NCBI GenBank assembly: GCA_964568045.1
Contig: CAZMOL010000013.1
Span: 1 to 27,827 of the forward strand
Direction of reading: 5' to 3'
Length of the DNA stretch: 27,827 nt
From: CAZDDA01 sp964568045
Lineage (GTDB): Bacteria; Bipolaricaulota; Bipolaricaulia; UBA7950; UBA9294
Shown: in pieces, positions 22,352-27,827 of the stretch
Layout: the number at the start of each line of letters is the position of its first letter
Numbering within the stretch: position 1 is the stretch's first letter
Notes under the pieces: model-generated
The model's database searches: none
What the model was told of the DNA's origin: nothing
The model's input: only the letters and a program-made list of their open reading frames with translations
Program-made: the position numbers and the translations under genes

Positions 22352-23575
22352 CTACAAGAGGCTGAGCTGTTCCTCGGCATCGAGAGGGATTGTGACCTTG
22401 CCGTATACTCCGTCGTAGCCCGGTTCGATGTCGAGTTCTCCCGCGCGCACCTTTCCAATGGCCTGCAGCAGCCGAGGGGAAGTCGCCTTTCGTAGTTCGT
22501 CTTCCTGAAGATCGAGGAGGATGCGAAATTCGCTTCCAAAGTGGCCGATAAGCCTTTCGTATTCTTGGGTCACGCTCTTTGTTCCCGGCTGAAAACCGAT
22601 CGCCTGGGCGATGACCTCTGCAAGGGGGACCAGGCTACGATAGGTAACCCTCCCTGTAGAGCCTTCTCCCTCCGGCCGATCGGCCAGCTCCTCCACCCGG
22701 TGCATCACCCCGATTGTCAGTGGCTTCCCACAAATCGGGCAACGATTACCCTTTGCCATCGCCTCGCGTGGCGCTAGAACAATCCCACAGGCGCGGTGTC
22801 CGTCGTAGTGATACTTGCCCTCCTGGGGGAAGAACTCGATCGTCCCAAGGAACCTCGACGGATCGCGCTCCTTCATCGCCACAACAATCCCGTCGTAGCT
22901 TGGCGTAGGCAGGTCAAACAGGGTCACCTCACGGCCGAGCTTCGCAGGCGAATGGGCGTCGGAGTTGGAGACAAGCGCAATCTCGTCGAGACAGGAGAGT
23001 CGCCAATTCATCGCGGGGTCACTCGACAGGCCCGTCTCAATGGCGAAGATTCTCTCCGTATGCTCGCCAAAGCATTCCTCAAGTGAGTCAAACCCGGACC
23101 GCGAACCAAAAACGGAGAACCACGGGGTCCACGCATGCGCCGGGATCACCTCCGCATTCGGCTCGGCACTCCAGATCGCCTCTACAAGGGATTTCGCAGA
23201 AATCCCGAGCATCGGCCGTCCGTCGGCTGCCAGATTGCCGATGCGCGCCAGCTCGCAATTGATCCGCGCTACTGCCTCAAGCGACGGAGCGAGGACAAGC
23301 AGGTGAACCTTGCGCACCTGTCCAGCTTGAGACCAGATGGCCGCCAACTCGGCGGTGAGCATAAACAGGGTCTCCTCGTAACGGTACACCCCATCGCCGG
23401 CCGGGACAAGGCCGGCTTCCAGAGTGTTGAACCACTGCGGATGCGTGAAATCCCCACTTCCAAGGATGTCGATCCCCTTCACCTTTGCCCACCGGGCGAG
23501 AGCGGGAAGATCCATCTCCGGGCTGGTGGCCCGACTGAAGCGGGAGTGGATGTGAAGATCTGCGATCAAGCGCAT
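22352..23575 (-). CDS. endonuclease Q-like PHP-family DNA repair nuclease
   Basis: A 407-residue PHP-family protein matching the endonuclease Q (TIGR00375) group. In Thermococcales, EndoQ nicks DNA 5' of deaminated bases such as uracil, hypoxanthine and xanthine, and at AP sites. PHP metal residues are visible: H8 and H10 in ADLHIHSRFS, D42 and H45 in GDFTHP, E76, H147 in PAHAWTPWF, and D206/H208 in NSDAHS. The insert after KYHYDGHRACG has a zinc-ribbon pair CPICGKPL (C279, C282) followed by VMHRVEELADRPEG, the strongest signature. Only one cysteine is seen in the first half of the ribbon (C263, then V266). The ATG at 23575 gives the family N terminus. It starts one base after the PKD lipoprotein stop (TAAGATG), so the two share a transcript. 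It converges with adenosine deaminase. Confidence 0.85.
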   Translation of the reverse strand: MRLIADLHIHSRFSRATSPEMDLPALARWAKVKGIDILGSGDFTHPQWFNTLEAGLVPAGDGVYRYEETLFMLTAELAAIWSQAGQVRKVHLLVLAPSLEAVARINCELARIGNLAADGRPMLGISAKSLVEAIWSAEPNAEVIPAHAWTPWFSVFGSRSGFDSLEECFGEHTERIFAIETGLSSDPAMNWRLSCLDEIALVSNSDAHSPAKLGREVTLFDLPTPSYDGIVVAMKERDPSRFLGTIEFFPQEGKYHYDGHRACGIVLAPREAMAKGNRCPICGKPLTIGVMHRVEELADRPEGEGSTGRVTYRSLVPLAEVIAQAIGFQPGTKSVTQEYERLIGHFGSEFRILLDLQEDELRKATSPRLLQAIGKVRAGELDIEPGYDGVYGKVTIPLDAEEQLSLL

Positions 23576-23576
23576 C

Positions 23577-24367
23577 TTATTCCGGCCAGAACACCGAACC
23601 GGCACAATCGGCGACAAACGACTCCACGAAGACGGCCGCGTAGAAGATCCCGCTGGACGGTTCCTGTGCCTCGATCGTGAAGCGCACGATCTCCCCAGGC
23701 TCCAGATCAGTGACCTCTATCGTGCCATCGGTCAGACGGACTCCGTCGGCGTTGTAGAACTTCGCTTTCACGGTGACGGCTTGTAGGGTCTCGGTGTGAT
23801 GGTTTACGACCTCACCAGTCACCCTCTGGGGAAACCCGAGTGTCAGCTGCCACGAGCGGATGATGGCCGCCTCGATGACCAGAACCTCCTTGGTTGCCGT
23901 CCCAGAGACGCCGCGATCGTCGGTGGCAGTGAGCGTAACCCAGTACGTTCCCTCCTCAGGGAAGGTATGGGCTACATCCCAGCCATACCCATCCACCACA
24001 GGCTCGTCGCCAAATTCCCAGGAGAGCGAGGTGATGTAGTGACCGGGCACTGTTGTTGCATGAGAGATGAATCGATAGGNNNNNNNNNNNNNNNNNNNNN
24101 NNNNNNNNNNNNNNNNNNNNNNNNNNNNNNNNNNNNNNNNNNNNNNNNNNNNNNNNNNNNNNNNNNNNNNNNNNNNNNNAGCGAGGTGATGTAGTGACCG
24201 GGCACTGTTGTTGCATGAGAGATGAATCGATAGGCGAGAAGGCCGCTTATCCCATCGGGGCACCAAGTGAACTCGGCCGTCGGCCGCACCACCGGCCCGA
24301 AGCATCCGCCAACCAAAAGCAAACCCACGAACAAAACCAACACCATACCAAGAAACCGCTTTCGCAT
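23577..24367 (-). CDS. PKD-FxLYD lipoprotein, split by an artefactual gap
   Basis: A lipoprotein signal peptide (MRKRFLGMVLVLFVGLLLVG, then G-C with acylated Cys22) is followed by a PKD-type beta-sandwich at about residues 30-112, with SLSWEFGDE and HTFPEEGTYWVTLTATDDRG as the signature. Next comes an FxLYD-like domain (residues 118-182), with RVTGEVVNHHTETLQAVTVK and DLEPGEIVRFTIEA. Both are envelope adhesion or scaffold folds without catalysis. The frame is broken only by 100 N plus a 55-bp repeat; removing both leaves 636 bases, exactly 212 codons, and a continuous 211-residue protein. The ATG has AAGGAG five bases upstream. It is the first gene of a two-gene operon with the endonuclease Q homologue, an odd partner for it. 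Confidence 0.85.
24025..24079. repeat. 55-bp direct repeat, left copy (assembly artefact)
   Basis: Identical over all 55 bases to 24180-24234, with nothing between the copies but the N run. Both copies encode YRFISHATTVPGHYITS on the minus strand. This is the pattern left when two contigs that share a terminal 55-mer are scaffolded and not merged. Confidence 0.95.
24080..24179. other. assembly gap (100 N), probably not real
   Basis: Exactly 100 N between two identical 55-bp copies. The gene reads through in frame if the gap and one copy are removed, so the real genome probably lacks any missing sequence here. Confidence 0.95.
24180..24234. repeat. 55-bp direct repeat, right copy (assembly artefact)
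   Basis: Second copy of the 55-mer at 24025-24079. It begins on the first base after the gap. Confidence 0.95.
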
Positions 24368-24386
24368 TGACTCTCCTTGTTCGATG

Positions 24387-24415
24387 AGTGTAATCTTGCA
24401 AACATTCCACGGCAA
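24387..24415 (-). promoter_or_regulatory. promoter of the PKD lipoprotein / endonuclease Q operon
   Basis: On the minus strand TTGCCG (24410-24415), 17 bases, TACACT (24387-24392). The expected start near 24380 leaves a leader of about 13 bases that is mostly the AAGGAG ribosome site. Confidence 0.6.
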
Positions 24416-24458
24416 ACCGTGAGTCTCCTGGCCGGTATACGATGAAGAAGGAGGAACC

Positions 24459-24896
24459 ATGAACGTTCTCGTGGCCTACGCCTCGTTGACTGGCAACACG
24501 CAGAAACTGGCTGCAGCAATGGCCGAAAAACTGGATGTCACGCCGTGGAGGATCGAGGAAGCGCCGACGGTGGGAGAAGGCGACCTTCTCCTTCTGGGTA
24601 GTGGCGTTTATTGGAATCGGCCGGCGCGAGCCGTGAGGCGATACTTGAAAAACCTCCCTTCACTGAAGGGAGTCAGAATCGCTCTGTTCGGTACCTACGG
24701 CGGCGCTCCGCACCAGATCGATGCGATGGCAAAGATCGTGAAAAGAAAAGGTGGCCAGATCCTTGGTCGATTCAGTTGCAGGGGACGCGATTGGTTTGTC
24801 CTTGGCCTGGTCGCCCGTGGACATCCGAACGTAGCAGAACTGAGCGCCGCGGCCGCATTTGCCCACAGCATGGTCGAGCGAGCCCGAGAAGAATAG
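24459..24896 (+). CDS. flavodoxin-like protein
   Basis: A 145-residue flavodoxin-fold electron carrier. The FMN phosphate loop is SLTGNTQKLA (residues 9-18) after the strand MNVLVAYA. LLLLGSGVYWNRPARAVRRY supplies the 50s-loop region, with Y and W next to the flavin site, and ALFGTYGGAP the 90s loop. It is of ordinary length for a short-chain flavodoxin domain. It could equally be a flavodoxin-domain oxidoreductase partner; no redox partner gene is adjacent. The ATG has AAGGAGG five bases upstream. It is divergent from the PKD lipoprotein and converges with the alkyltransferase-like gene; no clear promoter of its own was found. Confidence 0.86.
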   Translation: MNVLVAYASLTGNTQKLAAAMAEKLDVTPWRIEEAPTVGEGDLLLLGSGVYWNRPARAVRRYLKNLPSLKGVRIALFGTYGGAPHQIDAMAKIVKRKGGQILGRFSCRGRDWFVLGLVARGHPNVAELSAAAAFAHSMVERAREE

Positions 24897-24913
24897 AGAC
24901 TCGTGCCGGCCTC

Positions 24914-25249
24914 CTAGACGCCCTCGTCGCTTGGGGCCTGCTCTGCGAGGAATCCATCCCAGCCAAACCGATCGAGATCGATCTTCCCCTTCTCATTGAC
25001 GCAGACACCTTCCTCTCGAAGTAGATCAAGCTGGCCGGATCCAATGCTCGAGGTTCCCTTGGCGTTCACCACCCGCTGCCAAGGCACCGGCGGCTTGAGC
25101 CCGTGGTCGCGGAGAGCGGCCAGTGCCCACCCTACCCGTCGGGCGTCACAAGGCGGCCCCACCAGGTAGGCGATCTGGCCGTAGGTCGCCACCTTTCCCC
25201 GCGGGATCTGTCGTACCACATGATAGATCTGCTCATACAGGCTCGCCAT
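24914..25249 (-). CDS. alkyltransferase-like protein (ATL)
   Basis: A 111-residue protein with the DNA-binding fold of O6-methylguanine-DNA methyltransferase but without its acceptor cysteine. The active-site position reads PWQRV (56-60), with W57 in place of the Cys of PCHRV. That is the hallmark of ATL proteins, which bind O6-alkylguanine, flip it out, and hand it to nucleotide excision repair. The helix-turn-helix IPRGKVATYGQIA and the arginine finger in CDARRVGWAL (R37) are present. The ATG at 25249 is chosen because the family begins here; an upstream in-frame extension of 55 residues is low-complexity and covers the promoter. It is divergent from the class V aminotransferase and shares overlapping promoter elements with it. 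Confidence 0.92.
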   Translation of the reverse strand: MASLYEQIYHVVRQIPRGKVATYGQIAYLVGPPCDARRVGWALAALRDHGLKPPVPWQRVVNAKGTSSIGSGQLDLLREEGVCVNEKGKIDLDRFGWDGFLAEQAPSDEGV

Positions 25250-25272
25250 GGTCGGGGCCCTCGCCCACCTCC

Positions 25273-25301
25273 TTGTAGAGATGAATAGACGCGGATAGAG
25301 T
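25273..25301 (+). promoter_or_regulatory. promoter of the class V aminotransferase
   Basis: TTGTAG (25273-25278), 17 bases, TAGAGT (25296-25301). The expected start near 25308 gives a leader of about ten bases, beginning at the GGAGG ribosome site. Confidence 0.55.
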
Positions 25302-25325
25302 AGCCCCGGAGGTGGACATGCACAA
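25297..25325 (-). promoter_or_regulatory. divergent promoter of the ATL gene
   Basis: On the minus strand TTGTGC (25320-25325), 17 bases, TACTCT (25297-25302). The -10 overlaps the opposing -10 by five bases, and the -35 lies inside the first codons of the aminotransferase. The leader would be about 41 bases and contains AAGGAGG, 18 bases from the ATG. Confidence 0.5.
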
Positions 25326-26253
25326 CATCGAGGAGCTTCGCTCACAGTTCCCTGCACTGAGGCAGTCTCTGTTCTTCGCTTCAGCAGGGGTGGGACCCCT
25401 GCCACAAGCAACACTTACAGCCATGCAACAAGCTGCATCCGGGCTGCGGGCGGACTTCTCCAAAGAGGCATGGGAGAAGGATTCCCTCCAACAGGCACGC
25501 GCACTCGCCGCCACCCTGATTGGCGCCTCCGAGGAGGAGGTCGTCCTTACGGACAGCACTAGCACTGGGATCAACCTTCTTGCCGGAGCACTCCCCTGGA
25601 AGAGCGGCGAGAACATCGTGCTAAACGACCTAGAATACCCATCGAACATCTTCCCGTGGCTCTATCAGGCCGATCGACACGGCCTCGAGGTGCGGATGAT
25701 CCGCTGTCAGAACGGAGTCGTGCCGCTTGACGACCTTCTCGGTGCGATCGACCGGCGCACTCGTGTTCTTGCCATCAGTCACGTTGAGTTTGGAAGCGGC
25801 TATCGAAACGACATCACGGCACTGGCCGAGGCAGTCCACCGGGTAGACGGCCTGATCTGCGTCGACGCGATCCAGTCCCTCGGTGTCTTTCGGGTGGACG
25901 TGACCGATCTTGGCATTGACGTGTTGGCGACCGGCAGCTACAAGTGGCTGTGCGGACCCCTTGGGACCGGTTTTNNNNNNNNNNNNNNNNNNNNNNNNNN
26001 NNNNNNNNNNNNNNNNNNNNNNNNNNNNNNNNNNNNNNNNNNNNNNNNNNNNNNNNNNNNNNNNNNNNNNNNNNTCACCGTGCGCGTGCCGTTCGATCTC
26101 TCGCAACCCGAACAGGTGAAGGCATTGGAGGAGCGGCTGGTGGCTGCGCGAATCAAGGCGCATCCGCGCGCGGGGGGATTGCGGCTATCGGTTCACTTCT
26201 TCAATACCCCCGAGGAAATCGATCAAGTAATCGATTTTTTGAAAACGCTCTAG
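25318..26253 (+). CDS. class V aminotransferase (PLP), interrupted by an assembly gap
   Basis: PLP-dependent fold-type I enzyme of the class V group (cysteine desulfurase, isopenicillin-N epimerase and kynureninase relatives). The N terminus FFASAGVGPLP is the substrate-side loop, and TDSTSTGINLLAG binds the cofactor phosphate. CVDAIQSLG has the pyridine-binding D183 and Q186, and GSYKWLCGP carries the Schiff-base lysine K209. After the gap the C-terminal domain resumes with VRVPFD and ends LRLSVHFFNTPEEIDQVIDF, as usual. The sequenced parts encode 219 and 59 residues against about 370-390 for the family. The true gap is therefore probably 250-300 bases, not 100. The exact substrate cannot be told. 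ATG 25318 has GGAGG five bases upstream. The amidohydrolase follows after 49 bases. Confidence 0.88.
   Translation: MHNIEELRSQFPALRQSLFFASAGVGPLPQATLTAMQQAASGLRADFSKEAWEKDSLQQARALAATLIGASEEEVVLTDSTSTGINLLAGALPWKSGENIVLNDLEYPSNIFPWLYQADRHGLEVRMIRCQNGVVPLDDLLGAIDRRTRVLAISHVEFGSGYRNDITALAEAVHRVDGLICVDAIQSLGVFRVDVTDLGIDVLATGSYKWLCGPLGTGFXXXXXXXXXXXXXXXXXXXXXXXXXXXXXXXXXXTVRVPFDLSQPEQVKALEERLVAARIKAHPRAGGLRLSVHFFNTPEEIDQVIDFLKTL
25975..26074. other. assembly gap (100 N) inside the aminotransferase
   Basis: Exactly 100 N, starting just after the PLP-lysine motif GPLGTGF. The flanks share no overlap, and the family length implies that about 90-100 residues are missing, so the N count understates the gap. 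Confidence 0.95.
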
Positions 26254-26302
26254 GAAAGCGGCGATCCCATACTCAATATCTGCTAAGAAAGGAGTGATAA
26301 CG

Positions 26303-27568
26303 GTGACCGAAAAGAATCCGAAAAGAAACGCAATCGTCGGTGCGACGTTGGTCGACGGAACGGGGGGTGCTCCCCTGTCAGAGGCCGTAGTCATTGTGAA
26401 CGGTGATCGAATTGAGACCGTCGGGGCTCGCGACACCATGCAGTTGCCACCCAACGCGGAAATCATAGACGCAAAGGGAAAGTACCTTCTCCCTGGTCTG
26501 ATCGATTGCCATGTGCACGTGGCCGCGTCAGGCTATGTGCCGACAAAACCAAAGGGCTCAGAGACGGCCTACAAGACGGTTATCGCCATCAATAATCTTC
26601 GCTCTGCCCTCCAAGCAGGGGTTACGACCGTCCGCGACGTGTGTGGTGACCGAATCAACCTCGCCCTGCGGACGGCGGTGGAGCGCGGCATGTTGATCGC
26701 GCCACGCCTGTTTACAGCGGGAAAGGGGATCTGCATGACCGGAGGACATGGAACCGGCGAACCTGGCTTCGTGCACGAGGTCAACACCCCCGATGCCGTG
26801 CGGGCAGCGGTTCGCCAGGAGCAGAAGGCAGGGGTCGATCTGATCAAACTCCTCACCTCTCACCGCACCGATTACCCCGAATTCTCTAAAGGTGAGATCG
26901 ACGCTGGCATCGATGAGGCTCATCGCTTCGGACTCAGGGTGGCGATCCACGCGGCCAACTTCGTCAGTGTCCGAATGGCCGCCCAAGCCGGGGTGGATAC
27001 GATCGAACACGGCAGCTTCGTCGATGAGCAGGCTGCGGATCTCATGGCGGAGAAAGACATCATCATTGTCCCTACCCTGTGGGTCAAACACGATCTTGCG
27101 GAAAGGTTGGAGAAGTTGAAGGCCACACCAGAGAAATTCCCCTGGGGAGACGAGAAAGATCTCCACATCAGCGCAACCTGGTTCAGGCGCTGCGTTGAGC
27201 AGCTGCCAAAGACGATTGAGCTCGTGCGCTCGAAGGGAATCCGCATCGCCGCTGGTACGGATTTCGTGATGGCCGATCACCCCTGGGCGCTGCTCCCAGA
27301 GGAGATGGAATACCTCACCAAGCTCGGCCTGTCCAACATGGAAGCGATCGAGTCGGCAACGCGCATCGGCGCCGAAGCATTGGGGAAAGCCGATGAGTTC
27401 GGCACAGTCGAGGCGGGCAAGCTGGCCGATCTGATTCTGGTCGACCGCAACCCGCTCCAAGACATCACCGCAATGACCGACGTCTCGTGGGTGATGAAGG
27501 AAGGAAAGGTCATTCCGAGGTCGCCGGAATGGGCCCGCCGCCCGATCAAAGATCCAATTCTCCTTTGA
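26303..27568 (+). CDS. amidohydrolase (imidazolonepropionase/prolidase-like, Sgx9260-type)
   Basis: A 421-residue metal-dependent amidohydrolase. The binuclear site is complete: H70 and H72 in GLIDCHVHVA, the carboxylated lysine K182 in VDLIKLLTSH, H216 in VAIHAANF, H236 in TIEHGS and D320 in AAGTDF. GKGICMTGGHGTG and AGKLADLILVDRNPL fit the group that includes Xaa-Arg/Lys and Xaa-Pro dipeptidases and related acyl-amino-acid hydrolases, so the natural substrate is open. The GTG at 26303 is chosen because AAAGGAG stands eight bases upstream; a GTG three codons earlier overlaps that site. No signal peptide, so cytoplasmic. It probably shares the aminotransferase transcript, which hints at a joint amino-acid or peptide breakdown step. 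Confidence 0.88.
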   Translation: MTEKNPKRNAIVGATLVDGTGGAPLSEAVVIVNGDRIETVGARDTMQLPPNAEIIDAKGKYLLPGLIDCHVHVAASGYVPTKPKGSETAYKTVIAINNLRSALQAGVTTVRDVCGDRINLALRTAVERGMLIAPRLFTAGKGICMTGGHGTGEPGFVHEVNTPDAVRAAVRQEQKAGVDLIKLLTSHRTDYPEFSKGEIDAGIDEAHRFGLRVAIHAANFVSVRMAAQAGVDTIEHGSFVDEQAADLMAEKDIIIVPTLWVKHDLAERLEKLKATPEKFPWGDEKDLHISATWFRRCVEQLPKTIELVRSKGIRIAAGTDFVMADHPWALLPEEMEYLTKLGLSNMEAIESATRIGAEALGKADEFGTVEAGKLADLILVDRNPLQDITAMTDVSWVMKEGKVIPRSPEWARRPIKDPILL

Positions 27569-27827
27569 GGAAACCCGGCTTTCTATGATCCCCCTTAGGA
27601 AACCAGGAGTTCAGGACAAGGAGGCGGATTTGCTACAGAGGGCACGCTTTGCCTCTAAGCTTGGCGTTTACCATCGCAATAGAAAGGTCAGTCCCTCGTG
27701 TTCCGGATACATCCAGAATCTCTCATTCCTCCTGAGTTCCTGGCTTCCTCATAGCGAATACTTCAGAAGATTAGGATGCATAGTCCCCGCCGGAGATAGC
27801 GAGCAAGTTGAAGTCCGACTACCGCGT
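27569..27827. repeat. non-coding end with imperfect 19-bp inverted repeat
   Basis: 259 bases after the amidohydrolase with no supported gene. The arms 27598-27616 and 27730-27748 match as GGAA(A/G)CCAGGA(G/A)(T/C)TCAGGA, 16 of 19, with three transitions. Inside lies a bulged hairpin AGAGGGCA/TGCCTCT (27637-27656). This could be a small non-autonomous element or an intergenic repeat; no T run makes it a terminator. Confidence 0.45.

Noticed and set aside
24025..24234. Tandem duplication inside the PKD gene
   Set aside because: The two copies abut the N run exactly and make sense only as overlapping contig ends.
25250..25414. 55-residue extension of the alkyltransferase-like protein
   Set aside because: It is cysteine- and proline-rich, without family sequence, and runs antisense through the aminotransferase start and both promoters.
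1..27827. CRISPR array, insertion sequence, prophage or defence system
   Set aside because: No regularly spaced repeats, transposase, integrase or known defence domains were seen on either strand.

Overview
The window looks like a chromosome fragment of an uncultured, anaerobic, probably diderm bacterium, taken from a scaffolded metagenome assembly. It holds three runs of exactly 100 N. NfnAB points to anaerobic ferredoxin/NAD(P)H metabolism. A LolA-like protein, a beta-barrel-like protein and a lipoprotein suggest an outer membrane. EF-G-2, a THEP1 NTPase, an endonuclease Q homologue, an MTH1187-type thiamine-binding protein and YjbQ are families often seen in thermophilic or deep-branching bacteria and archaea. 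Candidatus Bipolaricaulota (Acetothermia/OP1) is my tentative guess. There is no rRNA gene and no diagnostic marker, so this is weak.

Layout. 1-2900: tRNA-Gly(CCC), pgk, a divergent LolA-like gene and a bifunctional-nuclease family gene. 2900-5751: glmS (with a gap) followed by a sugar nucleotidyltransferase, an amino-sugar/UDP-sugar precursor pair. 6042-9644: beta-aspartyl dipeptidase (iadA) and the nfnB-nfnA pair, all on the minus strand. 9774-14327: a Nudix hydrolase, an orphan beta-barrel-like protein, dinB, THEP1 and an unknown exported protein. 14583-17530: a tightly packed operon of EF-G-2, a CBS-CBS-ACT protein and YjbQ. 17709-22332: a MazG-like protein, an exported metallophosphoesterase with a thiamine-binding protein, a Na/Pi cotransporter with a PhoU domain, and adenosine deaminase. 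22352-24896: an endonuclease Q homologue in an operon with a PKD lipoprotein, then a flavodoxin. 24914-27568: an alkyltransferase-like protein divergent from a class V aminotransferase (with a gap) and an amidohydrolase. The last 259 bases are non-coding and carry an imperfect inverted repeat.

Most of the window is housekeeping or metabolic. No CRISPR array, prophage, insertion sequence or defence island is visible. The less ordinary signals are these. Promoters of the TTGnnn-N17-TAnnnT type can be read by eye in front of most transcription units. At least two of them place the expected transcription start on the start codon (leaderless genes), and several others leave leaders of only about 10-13 bases. 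Three promoters are paired divergently with overlapping -10 boxes. A 14-bp dyad overlaps the dinB -35 element. Three DNA-lesion genes (dinB, endoQ, atl) lie within 14 kb. The 24080-24179 gap is flanked by an exact 55-bp duplication that marks it as a scaffolding artefact. No classical hairpin-plus-T-run terminator was recognised.
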